NCBI RefSeq assembly: GCF_017875955.1
Contig: NZ_JAGINK010000001.1
Location: forward strand, 2,820,501-2,884,500
Reading direction: 5' to 3'
DNA: 64,000 bases
Origin: Pseudomonas sp. BP8
Lineage (GTDB): Bacteria; Pseudomonadota; Gammaproteobacteria; Pseudomonadales; Pseudomonadaceae
The position numbers and the translations under genes were made by a program. Below, piece after piece: positions 1-8,671 of the stretch (its first letter is position 1; the number at the start of each line of letters is the position of its first letter). A model generated the notes under the pieces. It saw only the letters and a program-made list of their open reading frames with translations. It did not search any database and was not told the DNA's origin.

Positions 1-656
1 GCCTGTACCCGACACTTAATGTCGGCTGGACGCTGAACTTCGAGATGTTCTTCTATCTGTTGTTCGGCCTGGCGTTCCTGGTCCGTCAGCGCCATCACTT
101 GTTGCTTGTGACTGCGGCACTGCTGCTGGTCAGCGAAGTGCTGGGCCGTTTGGGCGTGGTCAGTCGTTTCTACAACAACGACATCATCTATGAGTTCCTG
201 CTTGGGGTAGGCCTGGGAGTACTCTACCGGCGCGGCCTGGTACGTGAAGGCTTGTGGCTGCCACTGGGGTTGCTGGGGCTGGCAGGTTTTGCCCTGTATC
301 ACCTGGATGCCTCCCTGCGGCTGCTGCATTGGGGCCTGCCCAGCGCTTTGGTGGTCCTGGCGTTCATTTCGCTGGAGCCGTATTTCCGTGGCAACCAGTT
401 GCTCAAGGCGCTCGGCGACTGCTCTTATTCGGTGTATCTGATCCACGTGCTGGTACTGTATGCCGGCTGGTTCGTCAGCCAGCGCTTCGAGCTTGACCCG
501 TACCTGGTGTTTGCCTTCTGCGTGCCGTCCATTGGACTAATGTCGTGGGTCAGCTACCAGTGGCTGGAACGCGGCCTCTACCAGCGGATGAAAGCCTGGT
601 TCGCCGCACGTTCGCAGCAGGATCCTGCGTTGGCGCTTTCCCGAGTCAATTGCTAG
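1..656 (+). CDS. Acyltransferase family 3 membrane protein, 3' part (5' end outside window)
   Basis: The frame is open from the first bases of the window, so the gene begins upstream; an internal Met lies at 45. The visible part has hydrophobic membrane segments and, at its start, the sequence GWTLNFEMFFY, which resembles the conserved stretch of acyltransferase-3 (OatA/NodX-like) proteins that O-acylate surface polysaccharides or other envelope glycans. Later hydrophobic stretches (for example SYSVYLIHVLVLYAGW) fit the C-terminal helices of this family. The acceptor cannot be told from this fragment. It ends 58 bases before nfuA on the same strand but need not be co-transcribed with it. Confidence 0.8.
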   Translation, partial: LYPTLNVGWTLNFEMFFYLLFGLAFLVRQRHHLLLVTAALLLVSEVLGRLGVVSRFYNNDIIYEFLLGVGLGVLYRRGLVREGLWLPLGLLGLAGFALYHLDASLRLLHWGLPSALVVLAFISLEPYFRGNQLLKALGDCSYSVYLIHVLVLYAGWFVSQRFELDPYLVFAFCVPSIGLMSWVSYQWLERGLYQRMKAWFAARSQQDPALALSRVNC

Positions 657-705
657 GACTTTGTTCAACGCCTGGCTTGGCGTACACTTGCCAGCAAGTC
701 TGTGA

Positions 706-1299
<594 letters not shown>

Positions 1300-1615
1300 T
1301 AGTGGGTGGAAGTCTGCACTGGCCTCTTCGCGGGGCAAGCCCGCTCCTACAGGTTATGCGGCGCACCACAAATCCTGTAGGAGCGGGCTTGCCCCGCGAA
1401 GAGGCCGGCACAGGCCACAAAAATGCTTCCGCCTAGCAACAATCTGTTACCGATTCAAGCCCCGCGACAACAGGTCGCAGCCCCGGAATCAAAGGCCTGC
1501 AGCCCCGTCAGCCCTTTCGTTGGGTAGAACACCGTCAGGTGTCATGCCAGAATGCCCCGGATTTTTTGACCGGCCCTGCCCAGGGGCTGGCACCTTCCCT
1601 GTAAAGGATGGTTCC
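1300..1615. other. Intergenic region between nfuA and the SCO gene
   Basis: This 316-base gap holds a perfect REP inverted pair (see 1321-1406). The rest is GC-rich sequence in which I see no gene. Bases 1603-1609 (AAAGGAT) are the likely ribosome site of the downstream SCO gene. An in-frame upstream ATG at 1520 would only add an unlikely 32-residue leader before the lipoprotein signal. Confidence 0.6.
1321..1406. repeat. REP pair, perfect inverted repeat
   Basis: Two 33-base REP elements (1321-1353 and 1374-1406) are exact reverse complements separated by 20 bases. Both contain the GCGGGGCAAGCCCGCTCC core found in many places in this window. Located just after nfuA, the structure would form a very stable hairpin that may end or stabilise the nfuA transcript. 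The arrangement is typical of pseudomonad REP doublets mobilised by RAYT transposases; no such transposase gene lies in the window. Confidence 0.93.
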
Positions 1616-2224
1616 ATGAATGATCTGTTGACCCGGCGCTCGGTTGTCGCCGGGATGGGCGTACTCGGTCTTGGCTTGTTGGCAGGTTGCAATCCGGCCC
1701 GTGGGCTCGATTTCAAGTACGGCAAGAACATGAGCAATGAGATCCTCGGGCGCAAGTTCAGCCTCAAGGACCCGCAAGGTAACGTGCGCACCCTGTCGAG
1801 CTTCTACGGCAGCATGCCGATGATTTTCTTCGGCTTTACCCAGTGCCCGGCCGTCTGCCCGACTGCCCTCGCGCGTGCGGCGCAAATCCGCAAGCTGCTG
1901 AGGGGCCGTGACCGCGACCTGTTCCAGGTGGTGTTCATCACCCTGGACCCGGAGCGCGACACGCCCGAGGTGCTCGATGCCTACGTCAAGGCCTTTGACC
2001 CGACGTTCACCGCGCTGACCGGCACTCCCGAGGAAATCGCCGCGGTGGCCAAGGAGTTCAAGGTGTTCTACGAGAAGGTTCCTGCCGGAGATACCTACAC
2101 TATCTCTCATTCGTCCACCAGCTATGTCTACGACACTCGTGGCACCCTGCGTCTGAGCCTGGGGCACTCCTTGAATGCCAAGGAATGCCAAGAGGACCTG
2201 CTCACCCTGATGGAGATCTGCTAA
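1616..2224 (+). CDS. SCO1/SenC family copper-binding lipoprotein
   Basis: This is a 202-residue thioredoxin-fold protein. The N-terminus (TRRSVVAGMGVLGLGLLAGC) has a lipobox with the lipidated Cys at residue 25. The SCO copper site is complete: CxxxC (C77 and C81, in TQCPAVCPT) and the distal His165. SCO proteins deliver copper to the CuA centre of cytochrome c oxidase or serve as thiol-disulfide redox partners. I chose the ATG at 1616 because it is preceded by AAAGGAT and starts the signal peptide directly. Its TAA overlaps the ATG of the next gene (TAATG), so the two are translationally coupled. Confidence 0.93.
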   Translation: MNDLLTRRSVVAGMGVLGLGLLAGCNPARGLDFKYGKNMSNEILGRKFSLKDPQGNVRTLSSFYGSMPMIFFGFTQCPAVCPTALARAAQIRKLLRGRDRDLFQVVFITLDPERDTPEVLDAYVKAFDPTFTALTGTPEEIAAVAKEFKVFYEKVPAGDTYTISHSSTSYVYDTRGTLRLSLGHSLNAKECQEDLLTLMEIC

Positions 2225-2709
2225 TGGCAATTTTGCTGCAACCGATCAAGCGCGGCCTGGCCGCCCTGGCCCTGTTGGGCATGGCGCTGCCGGCCCTGGC
2301 CGAAACCACCGTGAGTGACGCCTGGGTGCGCGCCACTGTGCCGCACCAGCAGTCTACCGGTGCCTTCATGGTGCTGACGGCGACCACGGACAGCAAGCTG
2401 GTGGGCGTTGCTTCGCCGGTGGCCAAGACCGTACAGGTGCATGAAATGACCATGAACGGCGACGTCATGGGCATGCGTGAAGTAAAGGCGGTCGAGTTGC
2501 CGGCGGGCAAGGCGGTAAGCCTGGACCCGAACGGCTTCCATGTGATGCTGATGGGCCTGCATGAACAAGTGAAAGAGGGCGCCACGGTGCCCCTGACCCT
2601 GAGCATCGAAGATGCCAAGGGTGGCAAGCAGACGCTTGAAGTGCAGGCACCGGTGCGCGCGCTGACTGCCGAGGCTGGCGCAGGTCACGATCACGCGCAC
2701 AAGCACTGA
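2224..2709 (+). CDS. Periplasmic copper chaperone PCu(A)C
   Basis: This 161-residue protein has a Sec signal peptide ending near ALA-26. It carries the family's methionine/histidine copper(I) site: H73 and a following Met (VHEM), Met82/Met84, then H106 and M108 (FHVM). The tail GHDHAHKH is His-rich and could add metal binding. PCu(A)C proteins hold Cu(I) in the periplasm and cooperate with SCO proteins in maturing the CuA site of cytochrome oxidase, which fits the overlapping SCO gene upstream. The ATG at 2224 shares a base with the SCO stop codon. Confidence 0.93.
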   Translation: MAILLQPIKRGLAALALLGMALPALAETTVSDAWVRATVPHQQSTGAFMVLTATTDSKLVGVASPVAKTVQVHEMTMNGDVMGMREVKAVELPAGKAVSLDPNGFHVMLMGLHEQVKEGATVPLTLSIEDAKGGKQTLEVQAPVRALTAEAGAGHDHAHKH

Positions 2710-2735
2710 TCGCAACAGCTGCTCAACCTGAACTG

Positions 2736-2778
2736 GGCCGCGCCAGCAAGGACCGCACAGTCCTACGCCGGCGCGGCC
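2736..2778. terminator. Hairpin after the SCO/PCu(A)C operon
   Basis: A perfect 9-base inverted repeat, GGCCGCGCC (2736-2744) and GGCGCGGCC (2770-2778), lies between the PCu(A)C gene and the convergent small gene at 2802-3029. Only a weak T-run follows, so it may act as a bidirectional terminator or simply as a transcript-stabilising hairpin. Confidence 0.45.
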
Positions 2779-2801
2779 TTGTGCTGTGTGTAGCCTTGGA
2801 T

Positions 2802-3029
2802 TCAGCCGCGAAAGCGTGGCAACGGCCGATCGATGCTCAGTGAGGTCAAGGTCTTGCGCACCTGGGCTTCTTCGGCCTCGATGGCCTTGAGGCTGTCGCG
2901 GATCTTGCCGGCCGCGGGCACGTCGCCCTGCCGGTCGATCCATTCGGCTATTTCCTTGCACGCAGTGGTCAAGCGGGTTTGGCGCTGGTTCATCAGCGTC
3001 AGAAGGGTGTTGAGCTCTTTTGCGGACAT
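2802..3029 (-). CDS. Small conserved hypothetical protein (75 aa)
   Basis: This small charged protein is predicted to be mostly helical (MSAKELNTLLTLMNQRQTRL, then KAIEAEEAQVRKTL), without a signal peptide or membrane segment. A ribosome site (reverse complement of TCCTCCG... just right of 3029) supports the start. I do not recognise a characterised family; the helix-loop-helix look suggests a soluble alpha-helical hairpin. It reads leftward 60 bases after the araC gene and converges with the copper operon. Confidence 0.6.
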   Translation of the reverse strand: MSAKELNTLLTLMNQRQTRLTTACKEIAEWIDRQGDVPAAGKIRDSLKAIEAEEAQVRKTLTSLSIDRPLPRFRG

Positions 3030-3089
3030 GGCGGGATCCTCCGTTCAACCCTGTCAGTGTAGCAGCGGTTGGCGCACCTGCCGCTTGGG

Positions 3090-3923
3090 CTAGAGGTTCA
3101 GGCAGGCGCTGCGGTAGGCCCCTGGCGTCACGCCGTAGGCCTGCTTGAATTGTCGGTTCAGGTGGCTCTGGTCGGCAAAGCCCAAGGCGAATGCCACGTC
3201 GGCGGCAGCCATGTTTTTTTTCAATAATTCCCGCGCGCGCGTCAGGCGCCGCTGCTTGAGCCAGGCATGCGGGGGCAGGCCGGTGGCTTGGCGGAACACC
3301 CGGGCAAAATGGAACGGCGAGAGATTTACCGCCGCTGCCAGGGCCTCCAGCGAAGGTGGGTCGGCCAGTTGGCTTTCCAGCAGGTCGCGAGCGCGGGCGA
3401 CTGCCACTGGCTCAGCCCCGGCCGGGCGAGCCTCGGCGCAATGGCCATGGCGCTGTACCAGTGCCAGCACGGCATGGCGCCAGGCTGTCTGTTGCTCGAG
3501 TGCACTGGCACCGGATTCGGAGCCTTGGTGCAGCTGGCTGAATGCACGTGCCAGGCTCGGGTCGTGAATCACGCTCTGTTGAAACTGCGGCATGCCATGG
3601 CGGCCCAGCTCGAGCTCCTCGAGCACACCGGTGACCCGCGCATGCTCGGGATAAAAGCCTCGGTAGCGCCAACCCGCTTCATGCGCGGTAGCGCCGGTGT
3701 GCAGCTCGTCAGGGTTGATCAGGACCATGCTGCCGACCGGCGCCAGGTGTTCGCTGCCGCGATGCCAGAAACGCTGGGCGCCGGACTCGATCACGGTAAA
3801 CACGTAACCCTCATGCACATGCGGGGCGAAGCGCTGCTGCACGTAGCGTGCATGTAGCATCTCGACGTCGCCAAGGGCCGGCGCCTGCCAGAGGTGGGTT
3901 TGTTCACGCAGGGGCGTGCTCAT
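3090..3923 (-). CDS. AraC family transcriptional regulator, probable regulator of azlCD
   Basis: The 277-residue protein has an N-terminal cupin-like effector domain of the AraC_binding type (about 15-150) and a C-terminal pair of helix-turn-helix motifs (about 175-275), with the signature ADVAFALGFADQSHLNRQFKQAYGVTPG split over the second motif. Its start codon overlaps the azlD stop by 4 bases (ATGA), so it is the third gene of an azlC-azlD-araC operon. By context it likely senses a branched-chain or other amino acid and controls this exporter; the effector itself is not evident from sequence. Confidence 0.9.
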   Translation of the reverse strand: MSTPLREQTHLWQAPALGDVEMLHARYVQQRFAPHVHEGYVFTVIESGAQRFWHRGSEHLAPVGSMVLINPDELHTGATAHEAGWRYRGFYPEHARVTGVLEELELGRHGMPQFQQSVIHDPSLARAFSQLHQGSESGASALEQQTAWRHAVLALVQRHGHCAEARPAGAEPVAVARARDLLESQLADPPSLEALAAAVNLSPFHFARVFRQATGLPPHAWLKQRRLTRARELLKKNMAAADVAFALGFADQSHLNRQFKQAYGVTPGAYRSACLNL

Positions 3924-4234
3924 GCGAGCCAGCTGCGCAAAATGAAGAAGATCAGCATGCTCACCAGCATGCTCAGCAACACGCTGCGGGTCAACAGCAC
4001 CAGGGCGATGGCCACCAGCGAACCGAGCAGGTAAGGGTTGCCCAGGCTCAGGTCGAGTTGATGCCCCGGCAGGAAGATGATCGGCCCGCAGATCGCGGTG
4101 AGCATTCCAGGTACCGCAAAGCCAAGGAACTGCCGCGCATTCGAACTCAGGCGCAGGGGTAGCCGCGGTTCAAGAAACGCATAGCGGTTGAGAAACACAA
4201 CCAGCCCCATGCCGATGATCAATAGCCAGGTCAT
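3920..4234 (-). CDS. azlD: AzlD family branched-chain amino acid exporter subunit
   Basis: This 104-residue protein has three to four hydrophobic segments and the AzlD pattern: MTWLLIIGMGLVVFLNRYAF at the start, and FAVPGMLTAICGPII and a long C-terminal hydrophobic helix further on. AzlD works with AzlC as the small subunit of a two-component exporter of branched-chain amino acids (also known as BrnE with BrnF). I moved the start inward to 4234, where the ATG overlaps the azlC stop by 4 bases; a longer frame would reach far into azlC. Confidence 0.9.
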   Translation of the reverse strand: MTWLLIIGMGLVVFLNRYAFLEPRLPLRLSSNARQFLGFAVPGMLTAICGPIIFLPGHQLDLSLGNPYLLGSLVAIALVLLTRSVLLSMLVSMLIFFILRSWLA

Positions 4235-4932
4235 GCGCGCGCCCCCGAGAGTTTCTGGCAGACAAAACCGGCGGCCATGCCCAGCAGGCCCGCAGCAACC
4301 AGCGCCGTCTCCCAGTGCCAGTAGCTGAACAGCACCGAGCAGCACAACGAGACCACTACGCAGACCACGGTCGGCAGATTGCGCACCACGGGCGCGATCA
4401 AGGCGACGAAGGTGGCGACGATGGAGAAGTCCAGGCCCAGTTGGTCAAGGTGGGGAATATTCTGGCCAAGCACGATGCCTGCGAGGGTGAACAGGTTCCA
4501 GGCAACATAGAAAGTCAGGCCTACGCCCAGAGCGTACCAGCGGTTGAATTGTTGCTGGTCGTAGTGGCTGGTCAGGGCGAAAAACTCGTCGGTAAGCAGA
4601 AACCCCAGACCCAGACGCCAGCGCAGCGGCTGGCCAGACAAGACGGGACGCATCGATAACCCATAGAGCAGATGCTGCGAGGTCAGCAGCAGGGTGGTCA
4701 GGAGGATCGAGAACAGGTTGGCACCACCCTTGAGCATGCCGATCGCCACCAGCTGCGCGGCGCCAGCAAAGACAATGGCTGACAGGCCCTGGCCTTCCCA
4801 AGGGCTGAGGTTGGCTTCGATCGCCATGGAACCGGCCAACAGGCCCCAAGGGGCGACGGCCAGGGATAAGGGCAGGATGGCGAGGGCGCCGTGGAGAAAG
4901 GCGCTACGCGCGAAGGGCTGGCTGCTGGGCAT
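4231..4932 (-). CDS. azlC: AzlC family branched-chain amino acid exporter
   Basis: This is the large membrane subunit of the AzlCD/BrnFE exporter, about 233 residues with several hydrophobic helices and the family stretch LSLAVAPWGLLAGSMAIEANLSPWEG. The open frame runs back to 5118, but the extra N-terminal part is translated from a REP element. I therefore chose the Met at 4932 (MPSSQPFARSAFLHG), which gives the usual family length. A Met at 4968 is the alternative; neither has a strong ribosome site. Its stop overlaps the azlD start. Confidence 0.9.
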   Translation of the reverse strand: MPSSQPFARSAFLHGALAILPLSLAVAPWGLLAGSMAIEANLSPWEGQGLSAIVFAGAAQLVAIGMLKGGANLFSILLTTLLLTSQHLLYGLSMRPVLSGQPLRWRLGLGFLLTDEFFALTSHYDQQQFNRWYALGVGLTFYVAWNLFTLAGIVLGQNIPHLDQLGLDFSIVATFVALIAPVVRNLPTVVCVVVSLCCSVLFSYWHWETALVAAGLLGMAAGFVCQKLSGARA

Positions 4933-5022
4933 GGGCTGGCTGCAAGGGTCGACAGGGCAGAGCAGCATGGCAGAGGCGTGCGCGGGTGGCTTGAACGATC
5001 TTGCTGGTTTGCTGCCAGGGCT

Positions 5023-5103
5023 GGCTTCTTCGCGGGGCAAGCCTGCTACAGGTCTGAGGCGCCCCCACATCCTGTAGGAGCGGGCTTGCCCCGCGAAGAG
5101 GCC
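5023..5103. repeat. REP pair
   Basis: Two REP elements face each other (5023-5052 and 5071-5103). They share the core of the pair at 1321-1406, but the left arm is shorter and imperfect (CTTCTTCG... with a deletion in the GCTCCTACAGG end). The pair sits between azlC and the upstream Sel1-like gene and gives rise to the spurious N-terminal extension of azlC. Confidence 0.9.
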
Positions 5104-5121
5104 AGCACAGCCAACCACTAC

Positions 5122-5880
5122 TTAGCGATGGCTGGTCAACCGCTGTTGCGCTGCCGCGCAGCCATTGATCTCCACCGCTTTCTGCAGTAACACCTGGCGG
5201 TGCTGCGGGTCGAGATCACCCAGCAGGCGATACACCTCTGCCTGATAATCACGCTGGCGCCCCCATTGCATCTCCAGCCCCTGCGGCTGGCTGCGATTAC
5301 ACGCCAGGCGCACAGCTGGCTGCGGGTAATAGGCCGCATACAGCGTGGCCATGCCAGGGATCGCTTCCATGTCATCGCGATACGCCGGGCTGGCGTTATA
5401 CGTGGGACACCAGGTGGAGATCGCCGGCGCAGGCGGCGCAAAGCCTTGTTTGAGGCTGGCTTCGAGCAACGGACAGGCCGCATCTGGAATCTGCGCCGCC
5501 GGCAAGAACGTCATGTAGTACAGGGCGAGCCGGTATTGCGCCACCGGGTGACCGAGGGCAACCGACTTTTTCAGCAGGGCGACCGCCGTGGGCAGGGTGT
5601 GCGCCATGGCCTTGCCTTGACGGCTGAGTTCAGGATCACTGTCGACCACCGCGCGCAGCGGGCTCGCGCTGTCGTCGGGGCCGTCGGCCTGCTCGAGCAA
5701 CGGTAAAGCCTGGCGGTAGAGCAGGTCGGCATGCGGATCGATCTGGATCTCCAAGGCTTGCGCGCTCAGCGGTGCGAGCGCCAGGAGCAAGGGCGACAAG
5801 AATACTGCGCGGCTCACGGCTGAGCCTTGCAGGCGGCCAGTTGCGGCCAAATGGCTTCGATGTTCATTGCGGGTGCGCAT
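5122..5880 (-). CDS. Secreted protein with Sel1-like repeat
   Basis: The protein has a hydrophobic signal (VSRAVFLSPLLLALAPLSAQA, cleavage likely after AQA) and a Sel1/TPR-like helical repeat around TAVALLKKSVALGHPVAQYRLALYYM (roughly residues 95-125). It also has several Cys residues that could form disulfides in the periplasm. A GTG at 5817, spaced after CAAGG, would begin right at the signal peptide and may be the true start instead of the ATG at 5880. Sel1 proteins generally act as protein-binding scaffolds; no specific role is visible. It is separated from the SGNH gene by about 80 bases. Confidence 0.7.
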   Translation of the reverse strand: MRTRNEHRSHLAATGRLQGSAVSRAVFLSPLLLALAPLSAQALEIQIDPHADLLYRQALPLLEQADGPDDSASPLRAVVDSDPELSRQGKAMAHTLPTAVALLKKSVALGHPVAQYRLALYYMTFLPAAQIPDAACPLLEASLKQGFAPPAPAISTWCPTYNASPAYRDDMEAIPGMATLYAAYYPQPAVRLACNRSQPQGLEMQWGRQRDYQAEVYRLLGDLDPQHRQVLLQKAVEINGCAAAQQRLTSHR

Positions 5881-5958
5881 GTGCCTCGGGCAAATCTGAG
5901 CGACGACGCCCTATTCTAGCCACCCGCGGGCATATGCCGAAAGACCATTACGTGTTTA

Positions 5959-7053
5959 TCAGACGAGCTTGATCGGCGTCACCTTGCGCTGAGTGTATTT
6001 CTCCTGGGCCAGGCCGAGCTTGGCGGTGATCACCTTGGCCAAGGCATTGTTACCCAAGTCATTGAAATGCAAGCGATCAACGAACAATGATTCGCCAAAT
6101 ACCGGTGAGCTGCTGAGCATGCTGTTCATGTCATAGCAGGCTACAGTTTCGGCTTCGTTCTTGATTCGCCGAAAGAAGGCCATGTGCTGCTGGCTGTCGA
6201 ATACATCCGCCAGCAGTCGGTCGAAGTTCGCCGGCTGGGCCTCCAGGTTGGCCAGCATGGCCTGTTCGTTCCTGGGCAAGCTGTCCCGACACCAAGGAAG
6301 CAGCGGCTGCAGGATGAAGGTGAGGGTGGCGTGAGTATCAGCCAGCAACCGCTCCCATTGGCGCAAGCTGCGGCCAATGCTGTCAGCGGCGCGCAGCAAG
6401 CGTTTGTCGGGGGCCTGCAGTACCCAGTCGGGCGCCTGGTTGACGACGCGGGGCCTCAAAGCGTGGCCGATGCGTTGCCAGAGGGACTCGCGGCGCGACT
6501 GCTCGGCGGGCTGCGCAGCTTCGTTGAAGCTGTTCAGGTAAGCCTGATAGGCCGCGCCCTCGTGCTGTTCATGACCCGCTGCGAGGATATCGGCCAGGGC
6601 CTCCTGGGCCAGGGTATTCAGCCCACTGAGCACCACAACGTGGCCGATCCGGCCCAAGCGGTGCTGGTGGGTGAGAAACAGCAACAGCTCCTGGGTGGCA
6701 TTCAGGCCGCACCCGGCCAGATTCAACCAAACCTCGCCGGTAAGCATCGCCAGGTGCGAGGCAACGGTGTGCTCGTCGCTGCTGGCGCCGATACCCAGTG
6801 CGGTCGAACCTCCCACCAGCAGGTTTACCCGCGGCACGCTGCCGCGCTCGGCCGGCGAATAACGCTTGCCGGCGCAGTGGCTGTAGCGCAAACCCAGCGC
6901 GTCAGTATTGATGGTGCCCGAGCGGTAGCCGCGTTCGTGCATGTACAGGGTGTGCGGCACACGCCGGCTGCCCAATTGCAGGAAGCGCTGGTAGTCCTCC
7001 TGCAAGGGACGCTGTTTGCCCTGGCCGTCCGTAGCGCTGTCGATCGGTTTCAT
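5959..7053 (-). CDS. SGNH/GDSL-type hydrolase, cytoplasmic
   Basis: This 364-residue protein lacks a signal peptide. SGNH hydrolase blocks are visible in order: block I GGST (nucleophile probably Ser83), block II Gly/Asn in GCGLN (116-118), block III GLN (144-146), and block V DxxH (Asp326, His329 in DRLHFNDLG). It would hydrolyse or transfer an ester or amide, but the substrate cannot be read from sequence. Pseudomonad homologues are, as I recall, sometimes labelled inducer of phenazine A; I cannot verify this here. It follows the LysE-type exporter gene by 40 bases and is probably the last gene of that operon. Confidence 0.72.
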   Translation of the reverse strand: MKPIDSATDGQGKQRPLQEDYQRFLQLGSRRVPHTLYMHERGYRSGTINTDALGLRYSHCAGKRYSPAERGSVPRVNLLVGGSTALGIGASSDEHTVASHLAMLTGEVWLNLAGCGLNATQELLLFLTHQHRLGRIGHVVVLSGLNTLAQEALADILAAGHEQHEGAAYQAYLNSFNEAAQPAEQSRRESLWQRIGHALRPRVVNQAPDWVLQAPDKRLLRAADSIGRSLRQWERLLADTHATLTFILQPLLPWCRDSLPRNEQAMLANLEAQPANFDRLLADVFDSQQHMAFFRRIKNEAETVACYDMNSMLSSSPVFGESLFVDRLHFNDLGNNALAKVITAKLGLAQEKYTQRKVTPIKLV

Positions 7054-7093
7054 GGGCGTTCCTTGATGACGAACGGGGTGCGGGTCGCGCGAG

Positions 7094-7732
7094 TCAGGCG
7101 GTCAGTTCCTTGAGGTTGTAGAGCAGGCCGACGGCTGCAATCAGCAGCAGGGCGACACCCGACGCCAGGCTGATCAGGCGGCTGCTGCGCTGCGAGGCAA
7201 TCCTGCCGATGGCGAAGATGTACAGGCTGAGCACGGCAAAATCGATCGCGATCCACAGCAGCGACAGCACCACCATGCTTTTTTCGAACGACTCGGTGAT
7301 CTGGATGAACTGGGGGAAGAACGAGATAAAGAAGATGATGTCCTTGGGATTGGAAATCCCCACCATGAAGCCCTGCAGCAAGCCGCCACGGCCTGGCTTT
7401 GCCGGCTCGGCCGGCGCCTCGCTGGCCACTGCGGCCGATGGCGTCTGCAGCGCTTCGCGCAGTGTCGCCACGGCGATGTAGCCAATGAACAGGCAGCCGA
7501 GCAGGCTCATGCCATTGAGCCAGATCTTGTCGATGGCTGCGCTGGTCATGATGATCCACGCTGCGGCACCGATCAGCACCAGCGAGGCCCAATTGGTGCC
7601 AATCGCGGTGAACAGGGCCTTGCGTGAGCCGGAGGCGGCGGCAGTATTGACGATCAGCGCCACTACCGGCCCCGGGGTGGCGATCAGCAGCAGGACGGTC
7701 AGGGCGTAAGTGGCGGTCAGGGCGGTATTCAC
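7094..7732 (-). CDS. LysE/RhtB family amino-acid (metabolite) exporter
   Basis: The 212-residue membrane protein has about six hydrophobic segments and the LysE family features near the N-terminus (LLLIATPGPVVALIVNTAAASG) and the conserved FISFFPQFI segment. LysE/RhtB proteins export amino acids or small amino-acid-like metabolites. The start is a GTG (7730-7732) only two bases after the stop of the YqcI/YcgG gene, and the SGNH gene follows after 40 bases. By context it likely exports the product of the upstream putative N-oxygenase, or its precursor; this is inference. Confidence 0.9.
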   Translation of the reverse strand: MNTALTATYALTVLLLIATPGPVVALIVNTAAASGSRKALFTAIGTNWASLVLIGAAAWIIMTSAAIDKIWLNGMSLLGCLFIGYIAVATLREALQTPSAAVASEAPAEPAKPGRGGLLQGFMVGISNPKDIIFFISFFPQFIQITESFEKSMVVLSLLWIAIDFAVLSLYIFAIGRIASQRSSRLISLASGVALLLIAAVGLLYNLKELTA

Positions 7733-7734
7733 AT

Positions 7735-8511
7735 TCAGTTCTCGATCAGGGTGTCAGGTGCCGCGTGGGCATGAAAAGGGCAGCGCGCCGGGTTCAGCGA
7801 CCCTTGCTCTTGCAACTGGTACTGCTTCCATTCGTAGTTGTCGTCCTGGCCGAAGTAGCCCAGGGACTCGGGCATGACCCCGTCGTTGTAGTGGCGTACC
7901 CGTTCGCGGATTCGCGTGCGAATACGCTGGCCGCTTTCCGTGGCGGCGCTGGCCACTTCGTCGAAACTTTCACGGGGGTTGATCACGAAAACGATGCTGT
8001 CGCCCAGGTTGCGGCTCTTCATGACTTTGTGTGCAGGGAAGTTCATGTTGATGAACAACGGCATGCCGGCAAAGCAGAACGACCACTGACTGTCATGGGG
8101 GTCACCCGGAACGTCCTGGGGCCAAGGTTGCGGGTCGCGCGCATGCACACCCTGCAACACCTTCCAGGCCAGCGCCTGCTGCTGTTCGAGGGTGCCTTGC
8201 GGCGCGGTTTCGAGAAACACCAGCAGCGGCGTGCCGATGCGCTGCTTGAGCGGGATCGGTTCGATGCTGCGGACATAATCGGCCAGGCCCCGGGCCATGT
8301 CGTCGGCCATGAACTCGGCACGGGCGAAGACGATGTGGCAGGTTTTCGCGGCCACCGCCTTGCGTCCGAACAAGCAAGGGAATTCGGGATTGGCGAGGAT
8401 CCCGCGAAAGTGTTGAATAGTTTTGTACGTCCAGTGATTAGTATTCTGGATATGTTCATTGGCCAGCTCTAGCGCATCCAGGCGATAGCAATTTCCATAA
8501 CCCGTAAACAT
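7735..8511 (-). CDS. YqcI/YcgG family protein, putative heme-dependent N-oxygenase
   Basis: The 258-residue protein shows the family marks FPCLFGRKA (44-52), a central SFCFAGMPLFINMNFPAHK (144-162) followed by SRNLG, and NPRESFD (178-184). Known members (for example GntA of guanitoxin biosynthesis and related arginine N-hydroxylases) are heme-dependent enzymes that hydroxylate guanidino or amino nitrogen; assigning that chemistry here is inference. I chose the Met at 8511, preceded by a GGGGA site, because it gives the usual length; the frame could extend to 8589 or 8649 into the promoter shared with the divergent LysR gene. It is the first gene of the set with LysE and SGNH. Confidence 0.75.
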   Translation of the reverse strand: MFTGYGNCYRLDALELANEHIQNTNHWTYKTIQHFRGILANPEFPCLFGRKAVAAKTCHIVFARAEFMADDMARGLADYVRSIEPIPLKQRIGTPLLVFLETAPQGTLEQQQALAWKVLQGVHARDPQPWPQDVPGDPHDSQWSFCFAGMPLFINMNFPAHKVMKSRNLGDSIVFVINPRESFDEVASAATESGQRIRTRIRERVRHYNDGVMPESLGYFGQDDNYEWKQYQLQEQGSLNPARCPFHAHAAPDTLIEN

Positions 8512-8671
8512 GGTTTCCCCAGGAGATCTAATAATCATTACCACCCAGACAAGGCGGGTTCGCTCTATGTATTTATTGTTTTCAAGCATTTTCTGAGAAC
8601 GACTCCCAGTTGTAAAACGCCTGGAACTATGAGCTACTATTAGTCTCACTCATGCTCGGGAAGGCCAGAAA
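8512..8671. promoter_or_regulatory. Divergent promoter region, YqcI/YcgG operon and LysR
   Basis: This 160-base AT-richer gap separates the leftward putative N-oxygenase operon from the rightward LysR gene. LysR-type regulators usually bind such divergent regions. I see A/T-rich tracts compatible with promoters on both sides, but no T-N11-A operator that I can single out. Confidence 0.5.

Noticed and set aside
4933..5118. Longer N-terminus of AzlC
   Set aside because: It is encoded mostly by the REP pair and makes the protein much longer than the family.
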